A stretch of 64,000 bases of DNA, from positions 1,860,001 to 1,924,000 of the forward strand of contig JAOVFP010000020.1 of NCBI GenBank assembly GCA_025738555.1, written 5' to 3'. The stretch is from Cyathus striatus. Its lineage: Eukaryota > Basidiomycota > Agaricomycetes > Agaricales > Nidulariaceae. Below, piece after piece: positions 33,930 to 44,508 of this stretch. A program made the translations under genes and the position numbers. The notes beneath the pieces were generated by a model. It was given only the letters and a program-made list of their open reading frames with translations, searched no databases and was not told the DNA's origin. Within the stretch, counting starts at the first letter, position 1. The number at the start of each line of letters is the position of its first letter.

Positions 33930-35330
33930 AGTGTGCACTGTAGTGCCGTTTTGCTCACATCTCTCATGTATTCATCTGAATACCTTGTTGACCCTCCCAT
34001 TTCTACTTCTTCCTGCCCACCAACCCTCAACCACTCCTGTGTTGTCGCCGTATACTTTGGCTTGCTCCCTGTTGCTGCTGATTTGTTTCTTGAGTATGAT
34101 TGTGATGATGAGGAGCTCGAAGCCAACTGCCTCCGCCCATCCAATGTCTCATCCATCTGTTTGCCATTTTGGATCTTCCAGAGTATGTTGCTTTCATGTT
34201 CTCCAGTCTGTGATTGCCTGTAAGTATTTGTCTCATTTCTTTTCCAGTAAAGAAACAGTTTTGTGATCCAAGTCCCAGCTAAAACCCAGAAAAGGTACCA
34301 CAGATTGGAATAAAATTGTCTTCATGCTTTCCCATATGGTGCCCAGTTGGTTAGATAATTCATCAATGTCTGCGTTGTTGTAGCAATAGGGTTCTTCTTG
34401 TATACTCACTCTTCTCTTTTCCCAAGCCAGGTCCCTGAACTCTGCACACATGTCTTCATCATATTCCTCTGGTCTCCCATCTGGCGTGTCTTTTCCTTTG
34501 TACCATATTCTAGATCGCTCATGAACTTGTCCTCCGCTTTCTGCAATTTCTTCCCTCCATTGTTTTCTCTGTTCATTGTATCTTGTGAGGTGTTCTCACA
34601 GTATCCGTATGAAGATGTGGTCATCCACCCATCTTGATGCTGGGCCCATTCCCCTATGTCTAACAATTTCGAGTGCTGCATCTGCTGTCTCACCATATGC
34701 TCCTCCTGAGGTAATCCCAAAATTGTTGCTGGTGTTAATTGCATAGTTGTCTTCTCCTTTAAGTCTAACCACCAGGCTGGGCCACTGACTTGGGTGAGCT
34801 GGAATTGTTCTATATGCTTCTGCAACATCTCTGATTGATGCTTGTGATCTGGGTGGGAGTCTTGACAACAATAGGCATATCGTGGAGAAAGTTCCCCATG
34901 TACATGGAAAATCTGCAGTGCTAATATGTGAATTAATGGATTCCACTCCAGCATCAGGCTTGTATGGGAAGGAGAAATTATGTATGGCACAATATCTTCC
35001 AGCTGGGCCGGATTTCGGAATAAGGGAGATTGGGGATGATTGGAAAGGACCAATGAGTGCTTCTGTTTGACATCATGTGAGTGGTCCCAAGTATCTTCCG
35101 CTTCTGAATTCCTTTTCAGTGATGTCCTTGTGTGCCGCATCATGTTGATGGACTGATCTGTGATTTGGTGGTGTATATGTTCTGACAATGGGGGGAATGC
35201 CGAAATGGAAGCCCCAACGTAACCCTTCCACCACTCTGTTGTATTTTCCTTCCAGCCCCACTGCTTGTAGCATCTCTTCCCACTTTGCACTGTTGTATGG
35301 TGTGAGTGGCTCATAACTTCTCCACTCAAG
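33930..35330 (-). pseudogene. Reverse transcriptase and RNase H-like region
   Basis: RT blocks: ALIGPFQ, SLIPKSG, then INSHISTADFPCTWGTFSTI, SIRDVAEAYRTIPAHPSQWP, FGITSGGAYGE and RWVDDHIFIRI with the catalytic Asp pair near 34620. The thumb-like VVPFLGFSWDLDHKTVSL is in a shifted frame. The RNase H-like motif VYGDNTGVVEGWW lies at about 34060-34020 in yet another frame. An in-frame TGA at 35073-35075 interrupts the block before ALIGPF. At least two frameshifts. Confidence 0.8.
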
Positions 35331-36935
35331 GACATCTTTGAGCACCATGGTCTTTGTTCCCACATCCTGAGCAACAATGTCTTTCTGGATGAGATGAGTC
35401 TTGGCATCCCAGTGGCATTTGCCACTGGAAACATATGCTGTCGCTGTTGGGTTTGGTGAGCTTTCTGTTTTCTCCTTGTATTGCCCATGATTTTGTAAAA
35501 CCATCCCATAGTTGGCGTTTGTCGCATTTGGAGAACTCATATTTGCAGTGTCCCAGGCAAATGGCGCAGGCAGTGATGCTCTGTGGTTTTGCTGCACCTT
35601 TCTGAAAAAACTGGTTATTTCTGGGTGTTTCCTCTCTGGACACTGGTGATTCGCTTTGCTGTTGCTGGCTGTACCGGCTGGATGCCATTCTGGCTCTTTT
35701 TGGTGACCTAGAGTGTGAGTGATCGCCTTGCCTTTTCTTTGGTGTGTCCAGCAGCATCTGTGAGGCTCGTAGCATCATTGCATTGAGCTGTGTCGTTCCA
35801 ATGTGTTTGTGTTGAAGAGTTGTATTACATGGCATAAGGGCAGTGGCAATGGCATATGGTATTAGTATGGCATATGGCAGTGATAGCAGGGTGAATATGG
35901 CATGATGGTGAGTTCAGAGTGTGGATGTAGTGGGGAGGGGAGAGATGTTTTATTGTCAGTCTTGTTCTTTCCTGTGGTTGTGAAAGGGGTGTTACTGACC
36001 TCTTTTGCACATTCTGCTCCTTTCTGTGTTATGATATCCTGATGGATTTGTTTTAGCAGGTTATCATTAATTATCCCCAGGTTCATGCCCCTCCCAACTT
36101 CCATGTGATCATACCATTCTCTTCTGACTATGGCCTGATATTTTATGATCGCCTCATTGCCATATTCTTCTTCCCTTATTGGGTGTGCATCCAAACACCT
36201 GAAGAAGTTTGAGAGAGCCTGTATGATGTGTGCTGGCCATAATGTTTTCCCCAGTTCTAGCATCTGTCTCATCATTGCATGGCGTGCTGCATTCACCTCG
36301 CCCCAGGTTAATTCTGCATCCTGGTGGATGTTCTTTAGGGGTTTTATTGCAGTGAGTGGTTGGAGTGCAATTATGCCATTGGCACCTGTCCTAAGGCCCA
36401 ATGTATCTGTTGAGTTGGTGGAGTGTTCACCTTGTGCTAAGCTACACCTGCATGGGGTAAAGTAGTTGATTTCCACATATTCTTTGTCCTTGAGTTTGTT
36501 TATGGCATATTGGGCTGGTCTGTTTAGGGGCATTGAGTCAATACCTACATTTGGGTCAAATATGAAAGGTTTAACTTTTGTTGGCCTGGTTTCCTTCTCT
36601 TCCTCGTGTCATTGTCTATGTTGGGGGCTTGGTTCTTGGCTTTCATCTTGTCACCTTCTGTTGTCTCTTCCACATTCACCATCATCTTGTTCTGGTGGAT
36701 TAGGTTCTTCTTGTTGCTGCCGCTGCCTCTCCTCGTTTTCTGCCTGTACCTGTGCCTCCCATGCTGCTACCTTTTTCCATTGGGTTGCATGCCATGTTGT
36801 TACTAATTTGTCAATAGCTTCTTCATCTGTCATATGTTCATTTCCCCCCCTAGCCATGTTGCACATGTCTTCGAAAATTTCCCCACTAAAGTCTGGGCAT
36901 GTTTCACCTGATGGGTCTGTCTCGATTCTGGGCAT
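35326..36935 (-). pseudogene. Gag-like and zinc-knuckle region of the retroelement
   Basis: Two acidic/basic frames: 36935-36651 (with a Gln/Glu-rich coiled-coil-like AENEERQRQQQEE) and 36533-35862 (AQYAINKLKDKEYVEINYFT, IHQDAELTWGEVNAARHAMM, REWYDHMEVGRGMNLGIIND). The third, 35835-35326, has Cys/His clusters (CAICLGHCKYEFSKCD, CFQWQMPLGCQDSSHPERH, CSGCGNKDHGAQRC) like zinc knuckles. This order matches multicopy proteins that precede RT in mushroom elements; the gag role is inferred from position. Confidence 0.65.
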
Positions 36936-37039
36936 TATTATATGTTTAAGTCTGATTTATTAGTTATGTTGATATGGTTTGTTAATGAAAATTCTGGTGA
37001 AACCTCTGCGTGCATGCTGGGTTGGGAACTTCTGAAGGT

Positions 37040-37087
37040 GGCAGGAAGGTGGTACAAGGAGAATTGGTCACGTGTCACCTTCCTGCC
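37040..37087. repeat. 12-bp inverted repeat near the element's right end
   Basis: GGCAGGAAGGTG (37040-37051) and CACCTTCCTGCC (37076-37087) are perfect inverted copies with a 24-base loop. Confidence 0.85.
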
Positions 37088-37135
37088 GGAGTTGAAGACT
37101 ATCGTCTCTCTTCCGGTTCCCTTCACGCGAGACTA

Positions 37136-38990
37136 CCACATTTACGTCTCACTCTACTTAGATTCAGATTTGTCTCGTCACTTTGCTGCTCTGGAATATG
37201 GCAATGTATGTCACATTTGTGGAAGACTATCGCCTCGATGTTCAAAAACTGTAGAAACAGTCTTCAGAGCAACATTTTGCATTGCTACCACATCCCGGAC
37301 CCCGCCGCTCCCCGCCTGAGGCCCCGAAGCGCCCCTTGGGGAGATATCACGGGCCACGGTTGATCTTGTTAAGATGCGCTTAAATATTTTCCAAGGTCTT
37401 TTGTGACAAACATCATCTTTCATATACATAAACCCTCATAAACCCCATAAAACGCTGCGGCCCCTTTCGACGTTCGACCTCTTCCTTTTTTCTGAATTCC
37501 CTACCAAGCGACACCAGGCAATACCCTCTACCCATAAAACGGTTGCAGAAATAACTAACGCCAGACCTTTAAAGCGGCTCCGGTCTAAAGGGCCTAATGA
37601 TCTTCCACGTCATGTCAAGCTGCGACGGCCAATTGATCTATGGTTCGGCGATGGAAGTATCATCCTTGAGATTGAGGACAACGCACAATTCAAAGTATAC
37701 CATCGAAAACTCTCTACATACTCACTTGCTCTGCATGAACGACTGGGCAGTGACATGGAGCTTTTATTGAAGACATTGTTTGACCTCAGATAGGTCGTCC
37801 TGCACCTGCTATTATACTTTTTGCAAATGGCTTCGTATTTAAGTACCAGAGATCCTCAACCTTTCATCTGCGTCTCTGCGGTATGGCAGCTCGCCACGAA
37901 ATATGAAATTGGAATCATTGGATTTCTCGTCAAGGACTCTGTTTCCTGATTCAAGACTAAGTATCCAATGAACCTCAAGTATTTCTATCAACGGGACTTC
38001 GCCAATAAGATCGTCATGACGTCTGGCCAGCACTACGACGTTATCGACCTTGCTCGAAAGATGAACACGTTGTGGATTCTTCCATCTGCGTTCTTTCTGT
38101 GTTGGCATAACAGGAACTTCCGAGTGAACATTTCGAAAGGCATGCCCAGGCCAGACAAGTCGCAAGCAACGCTATCCAAGCACGATCAGTAGGCCTTAAT
38201 TTAGAGCTGGGATCTGGTAGGATCTGATTCATACGGTGATCACTTATAAGGTCTATGCATGGCTGAACGTGGGCAAATACCCATCGCCGCGGTGCAAGAA
38301 TCCCTTTATTATGTGTTCGAAAATCCGGACAGCCATAGCAAACTTCGGAACAGACTTATCTTACCTGATAACATCCCTCTCCGGGGCTGGAGTGCGCAGC
38401 CTTACGTCGAATGCCTGTGCACGCCGTGCACCCATATTGTCAAGCCTGCTTATTGAGTCAGCTCTCGAGAAATTCTGAGACGACCTTCCTTCCTATTCTG
38501 GACTACCTAGTCGGGGACAACTTTTAGCGGGCCACAAGTGATACTCTACTTTCGACTTGGGACGTTTTGATAAGTTATCAGTATATTTCATATTTTATAC
38601 TATTGGAGATACTACGACGTCGGCTCACTCGCCTACTTATACAAGCTTACTCCCTACTTTATGATTGTAACTTTAATGGTACCAGTTATGTCGCCAGTGG
38701 CCGCCGTAATTGTAGTCAGTGGACATTTCTATCTCTCACTTTCCAGGTCCTCATTTTATGGTTATGATGCAATCTGTTAGTACCGTACATGAACGTTAGG
38801 ACAATGCGCGATAGCTTTCAAGAGTCTTACTCGGATTATTATTCAACACGTCTTGACTCTTGAGTTTCCACATTTTCAGTTCATCAGTTACCATTCGCCG
38901 CTAAGCTTAAGTTAATAACAATGCTCTCGTTATAATATAGATAAAATATGGAAGTGTTTAATCAACTTTACTTTTAAAGGAGAGATCGCC
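37136..38990. repeat. Segmental duplication, copy B, right part
   Basis: Resumes alignment to copy A directly after the retroelement (CATTTACGT... on the + strand) and continues through the BTB pseudogene and its 3' flank, to the GAGATCGCC landmark at about 38990. Confidence 0.83.
37539..38530 (+). pseudogene. Decayed copy of the BTB gene
   Basis: Aligned to the gene at 13545-14594. The ATG is ACG (37539-37541). About 30 codons after the TLSRYS block are missing. The intron donor GTATGT is destroyed, with TAG following FDLR. A CGA Arg codon became TGA (SVS*FKTKYP, about 37946). Further stops follow KHDQ near 38190, and there are frameshifts at about 37855, 37910 and 38320. Long blocks such as SGQHYDVIDLARKMN and ILPSAFFLCWHNRNFRVNIS survive. 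Confidence 0.85.
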
Positions 38991-39783
38991 AATGCGAACC
39001 CTATGGCCGCCATGTTGAGCAGTGGTGAGCAAGGATAATCTATTGACATTCGAAAATGTGCTCACGAGATATCAGAGCCTCCAACACCGTCGAACCATAG
39101 GAAAGTTAAGAACCTCTCGCACCACTGCAGTAACCTTGTACTTAGGAAACGTTGAAGTCGATCTTGCCATTCGGGCCAGTGACAAGCTCTTGAAGCTCGT
39201 GAAAGTACTGCGGTCAGTGATACCGAAGAGATGGTCAGGTCCCCGTAGGGTTCATATCAATATGGTTATTTAGCTAATGATAAATTTGAAAGAAGTTCTC
39301 AGTGTAAGTGGTTTGTAGTTACCGGGATGGTATAAGGGAGTTGGAATTAGACCTGATTGGTGTCAAAATTTCAACGAAGGAGAAAGGGCCATCTTCGGAG
39401 CTCCAAGCTAAACATCTCGAAGAGGTCTGTTCCGGGAACGTTAATACCAAGTCGAAGTAATATTGGAAGTCCAGACAGAGGTAGGTGGAATCGTCACGGT
39501 CAGTGGAGCAAAGGAGCGAGAAGCTGACCAAATTGGCCCTTAGCATCAAGATTAAGAGTGATAAGTATTAAGTATGTCAATATATTACATGATTTGCATT
39601 TGTTAAGGTAAGCTCAAGGTAAGTTACCTATTTGTTGTAGCGCCAGAGATTCAGAATTCCAATGTCTGAATTTCCCTATTACTCAAACTTCTGGACCCTG
39701 TTGCCCAAATTCCGATTACTGCTTTCCATATTACCCTCTGCTTTTACCTTTTCTCATGCTCTCTAGGCTTCTGGTGTACATCC
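38991..39783. other. Intergenic, with dispersed repeat copy 2 at its right end
   Basis: No gene recognised. 39715-39862 repeats 29836-29985. Confidence 0.5.
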
Positions 39784-40886
39784 TCAAGGACTGTAAGGAT
39801 GGCATTCAGACTTTCTGCACCCATCGGATGGCTCATGACTCCAGGACTTAGGGTTACATGTAGCTGAGTTCACATTAGGCTGGCGAGCTTGCTTCCCTCT
39901 ATGCAGAAACTTCCAAGCAGATGTATATATGTTCTTCTTTTCTCTATATCTCTGAAGTGCTTCTTTCTCTGATTCTTCCCTTTTACGACGTCCAGGAGTT
40001 GTTTCAGTATCTGATATGCCGGATACTTCACTTCCATTGTATTCTTCTTCAACAAACGTAGGGGGAATTGGGTTTCTCCATGCCTTGTAAAGCTGAATTA
40101 CCATTTCTAAATCAGAGTTAAGAGTGTACCCTGATCTAAGTATAGGATCCAATAGCTTCATCCCAGCATTGTACATCACAAAATGTGGATGCACATGAGA
40201 TTCAATCAGACCAAGAGTCTGGAATGGATATCTGTGGTGTTCGAACTCGGGTTTGTTTCCAGAGAGCAATGAATCTAATTCTGAGAGAGATAAATCTGTT
40301 CCTGTGAGACGGTGGATAGCCAATGGATGCATTGATGTGTGCGCAACAAGTGTATATGCGAACGTTTTTTGCTGGATTGCAATGTAATAAGAATTACGGC
40401 GATAAAATTTCAGATACAAAGCTACCTGCAATATTTCCTTAGGAAACAAGTCCCTGTTGCCTTTTGAACTGAAGAACATTTTTATAACGTCGTGCTCCGG
40501 AATAAGTAGCCACAGTCCTTTGTGAAATAATTCTTCGAGTAGATAGGATACTAAAGATTAAATATTTAAGAAACCAGTTCAATAATTCCCCCCTGAAATA
40601 GTAAGACATACATGGTATGAAATTATATCTGGTATTCACGTTTAGACTTCTATAAGAAAGATTCCACCAGTACTCAATACGTCCCAGCTGTAAAGAAATG
40701 GTCAACACCTATCTACAGAAGAGAGAAAATTATGGTATCTACCATTTCATCTTCAACCTCTTTTGGGATGCACGGAGCATATTCGATGCCATTACCAAAA
40801 GAAGTGTTTTCGACTACGCATCGTCGGCTTTTTTCGCAAGTAAGCAGCCTGTTGTGAAGAAATAGACTCGGTTCATCTAAGTCCAT
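39784..40886 (-). CDS. HNH-like protein 3, 310 aa, motif degenerate
   Basis: Exons 40886-40743, 40687-40612, 40550-40426, 40371-39784 (933 nt, in frame). The second exon is 76 nt, as in both paralogues, and the first two introns match in position. The first-His block reads EYAPCIPKEV (His absent); LNVNTRYNFIP keeps the Asn-type block; LLEELFHKGLWLLIPEHD corresponds to the last block. The third intron and the C-terminal domain (YPFQTLGLIESHVHPHF) are conserved. The final ~25 codons run into dispersed repeat copy 2, so the true end may have been replaced. A basic region (TPGRRKREESEKEALQRYRE) follows an acidic linker. Confidence 0.58.
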
Positions 40887-41781
40887 TGTTGACTGCAGAG
40901 AGGATAGCGGTGTCCGTGACAGTGGAACGTAGGAAGACCAGCGAAGACTAGTCAGTATCAAATCAGTATCGTACTAAATAGTAGCTAGTAAGTAGTTGAA
41001 TTTGAGTTGAATACTTAGTGCGGAAGCCGTCTGGCCTATCGCTGATTGTGACGACTGGTAACAGCGTGACTGTGGAGTAACGCTGAGAGTGTCGACACAC
41101 GAGAGAGAACTTATGTAAGAGAGAGAGCAAAAACACAACAAAACCACCGTTTAAGTCTACCCTCACGCAAATGATTGCTCGTGGATGCAGCCTGCCTCTA
41201 TTCATCAAGAAAGCCCGTCAGACAGTCCTCCAGTCATGGCCACCATTCCCCCCTACCCCCCCCCAATTTAAGTAACGGTCTACTGTGACATACTGTACAT
41301 TAGTACTGTAATATCATTTCCGCTGGTAGTACTACTTCGATAAATGATATTGAAATGATATGATACTTTCGACTCAAATCCTCGTGATGCGTCACACGGA
41401 ACGGTTGGTCTTCTATTATCTATATACCACTGGCAGTGACCACACACGAAAACACAACTGCCATCATCGACTAAACGAAATTTGAACTTCAAGTGACGAT
41501 GTATGTATAAAGCTTTGAAAGCGTGGCTTACGTAGGTGCCCGTACAAAACCACCTGTCAATGGAATATGCACCCTAGGCTCTTAAAGTTATATAACTTTT
41601 ACTACAAACTATTTACCTGACATCAATTGATTAAACAATGGACTTAGGCACAGCAGATAGCAGTCGAGCTGGTCAAGGAAAACAGTCTGAGACTGTTGGT
41701 GGCTAGCACCAACAGAAGATAAAATTGAATAACAATATTTACAAACGATTTGTCGTTCTACATCTACTTAATGAGTACTAC
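40887..41781. other. Spacer between HNH-like gene 3 and the GH7 gene
   Basis: No gene. A short C tract lies at 41251-41269. 41700-41762 is a copy of the repeat half at 27667-27728 and sits in the presumed 3' UTR of the GH7 gene. Confidence 0.5.
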
Positions 41782-43200
41782 TTAGTTTGTGAAGGTCGAC
41801 CCAATGTCGCCGAAGCGAATGTTGGAGAAGGTGACCGAAGAATCGGCAGCATTGCTCTCGACATCGGTGGGAACACCAGAGTCAGTAGCACAAGTGCCAC
41901 GAAGGATACCAGGCTGAGTGGTCGGGGAATCAGTGGGGTAGGCACTGTCGAGCCAGAGCATGTCAGCGGCATGATCGTCCCATACGCTCATGACCAAGAC
42001 CATTCCGGTGCCCATGGCCTTGCCCATGTTAGAGAGACCTCCCTTCTGCTTGAAGCTGTTGGTGTCGCCAAAGGTGGTCTTCTGGTCAGTGCAGAACTGC
42101 TCGGTGATGGAGTCGTATGCGTCCATGCCGTCAATGGCAACCTTGGAGTTTTGAATAACTGTGCCATCCTGAACGTAGAGGCGGCGAATTTCGGAGAGTG
42201 AGCCGGTGGTGCTGTTGTTGTCGGTGAGGAACTGGGTGACGACGGTGAACTTCTTGCTGGTGTCGACGGTGAGGCCGTTGCCGTAGAAGGTCTGGTCGCC
42301 CATACGGAAGGAGTTAAAGTCGCAACCATCGGGGTCGCAGACACCGCTGTACCTGTCGTCAATGGCGCAGTCAGCACCAGAGCAGCGGGTTTGGCCGTCG
42401 ACAGTGCAGGGGTGGGGAGTGAAGGCTGCAGAAACGGAGTTGGCTTCCCAAACGTCCAACTCGTTACAGCAGGAGCCGTAGCTACCAGTTCCAGCGTTGG
42501 GGTCGTTGGCAGATCCGGCCCAGCCCTCAACGTTCGCCTAAGATGATAATGTTAATATCAACAATGATTGAATCACAAAAGATATATTCACCTCTCCGTT
42601 AATAAACTTAATGTCACGAGGGCACTGAGAGTCGCAGTATCCGGTACCGTACTTGGCACCAGCCTTGTTGGTGGGATACTTGGACAATCCACCATCAGCG
42701 TCCATCTCGGAGAAGTAGAGAGCGCCGTTAAGACCGCAAGGAAGGTTAGAGAGGTCGACGTCGAAAGTGAACTCTTGGTTAAGAAGCTGGAACATCTCGT
42801 AGTTGGACTCGTCTGCCATGAGGTAGACGCGAGAACCGATGTTCTTCTGCTGGCTACTGGTAACAAACTTAAGGGTGAGGGCGTCGCTGCTGGTGGTGAT
42901 ACCGTATGTTCCCTGGTAGTCGGCACCGTCGAGAGCGCAGTTCGCAGCGCAAGTCGCACCATCAGGGCAAAGTGTCGCATCCCAAGTGTTTCCGGTGTAG
43001 CAGTTGGTGTAGCCGCTGGTGGTGTGGAGCCAGCGCCAGTTCGCGTCGAGGACAACGCTGCCAGCCGTGGATTGGCAGCTACCACCGGTACATTTTTGCC
43101 AGGTGAGTGAGGGGTGCGTCTCAGCAGTCTGAGTACCCACTTGCTGGGCAATCACGACAGTGAGAAGAGCGAGGGAGATGAGAGCAACTTTTGGGAACAT
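41782..43200 (-). CDS. GH7 cellobiohydrolase, no CBM, 454 aa
   Basis: Two exons, 43200-42592 and 42537-41782 (1365 nt, in frame). Residues 1-18 are a signal peptide ([18 protein letters not shown]) followed by [12 protein letters not shown], the usual mature start with N-terminal Gln. The catalytic motif is NELDVWEAN with Glu about 229 (nucleophile), Asp about 231 and Glu about 234 (acid/base). Substrate-tunnel blocks ([65 protein letters not shown]) are intact and Cys pairs are kept. It is secreted and processively releases cellobiose from cellulose chain (reducing) ends. It stops directly after STFTN, where the sister gene continues into a linker and CBM1. TATA box about 66 bp upstream. Confidence 0.95.
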
Positions 43201-43265
43201 TGTGAGCCGGGTTTGTCGATGCAAAAGACCGTTGAACTGATGATGGGTTTGAGCAGAAATTGAAC

Positions 43266-43275
43266 GCCTTTTATA
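43266..43275 (-). promoter_or_regulatory. TATA box of the CBM-less GH7 gene
   Basis: TATAAAAGGC on the minus strand, about 66 bp upstream of the start codon. The sister gene has TATAAAAGAG at the same distance. Confidence 0.65.
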
Positions 43276-44508
43276 CGCGTCGAGGGCTCGGAAAATGTCC
43301 GGTATGCCTCTTGTTCATCGCTGAAACAACCGTGTATCTCAGAGCTGAAAATCCAGTTAACGCTCCACCTCCAAACTACGCGCAAATCTCCTAAATCTGC
43401 AATACGTGCAGCCAGGATTGATTGCCATCAACGGCATAGATGGAATGAAGTCACCGGATAATTGCCTGGCCGGCGGAAGCTTCTTCGAAGCCGTCAAGTC
43501 CGTCCAGATTTATGACATGGGGCTTGCCAGGTCACCTTGGGGTAGAGAGAGATCAGTTCTCCTGGATATTATTAGGCCAGGGGTGGAGCCGGAGTATATC
43601 CTGAAATGCGACCGACATGTGCTCTGCTAAAAGGGCGTTGCTATAGGATTCACGAGACGAAGATGACCTGAAAGCGCACGGTAAAAAGTGGAGACTTTTC
43701 TCCTCTACCCTGCGAATGACTTGGGCGAGGATTATCCAGGAACCGTCTTCAGAAACTCGATGGGATGAAAGTACTCCACAGTCTGAAAGCAGTACGACAT
43801 TTATAGATCTTCAATACTGAAATAAAAGCTCAGTTGCCCATACAATTACGCGTCGAATTCCAGTACCTACTCATTTATGTTGCGTACCTGCTTCACGCGC
43901 ACGCATTTAGAACTGTTATAGCACCGTATCCCTCTGTATCCCTCCACAGCCCTAACATATCCTAAACACGGTATGCGTGAGTCAAAAAGAAGAGAGCGCT
44001 ATCTAAGTTTTGCATGGCTCACCTTGTAGACGTATGATAACATCCAATGATAACAGCTACCCTATAATGACACGAACGTATAAAGTACGCATATCGTATA
44101 TCTTATCTTCCAAATAGCTTATGACATGTTCAAGTTCGCCATTCGTGTAGATAGGATATCTTATGCGCGTGATTTATTCCAACTGACCAACATAGAATTG
44201 TCGACCCATGATGGCACGATCCGACCCGTGGACCTGTGAAGATTTCGTAAGTACCTTGTGATGATGCCACAAGCACTAGAAAGAGACAAGCAAGAGAGGG
44301 GGATTTTGCAGAAGATAAGTATGCCATGGTTGAGTGCAGCAAGCTTTCGCTGACTTCGTTGGCGTTGACATAGGCCTGGGAAAGACCTTCCTAAACTAGA
44401 AATGTGCAAGTGCGTTGTAGAGTCGAAACATAAAGATTCTATTGCAATTACTACATTATAAAAACACGGTAAGAAGTATTTTATATGTATTAATCGAATT
44501 TATGGACT
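43276..44508. other. Intergenic region between the two GH7 genes
   Basis: Promoter of one gene and terminator of the other. No further coding sequence is supported. This is where carbon-regulation sites would lie; I did not assign individual sites. Confidence 0.5.

Larger units (their letters stand above)
32081..37135 (-). mobile_element. Tyrosine-recombinase (DIRS/Ngaro-like) retrotransposon, degenerate
   Basis: About 5.05 kb, bounded exactly by comparison with uninterrupted copy A of the duplication. On the minus strand the order is gag-like, zinc-knuckle-like, reverse transcriptase, RNase H-like, tyrosine recombinase. No target-site duplication is seen at the junctions, as expected for recombinase-mediated insertion. 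A 12-bp inverted repeat lies near the right end. All frames are broken by frameshifts and by TGA codons, so it is dead. I use DIRS/Ngaro only in the sense of an RT element with a tyrosine recombinase; the exact lineage needs a tree. Confidence 0.83.

Noticed and set aside
36145..36963. + strand frames opposite the retroelement
   Set aside because: Antisense of the gag-like region, with low-complexity Cys/Ser content.
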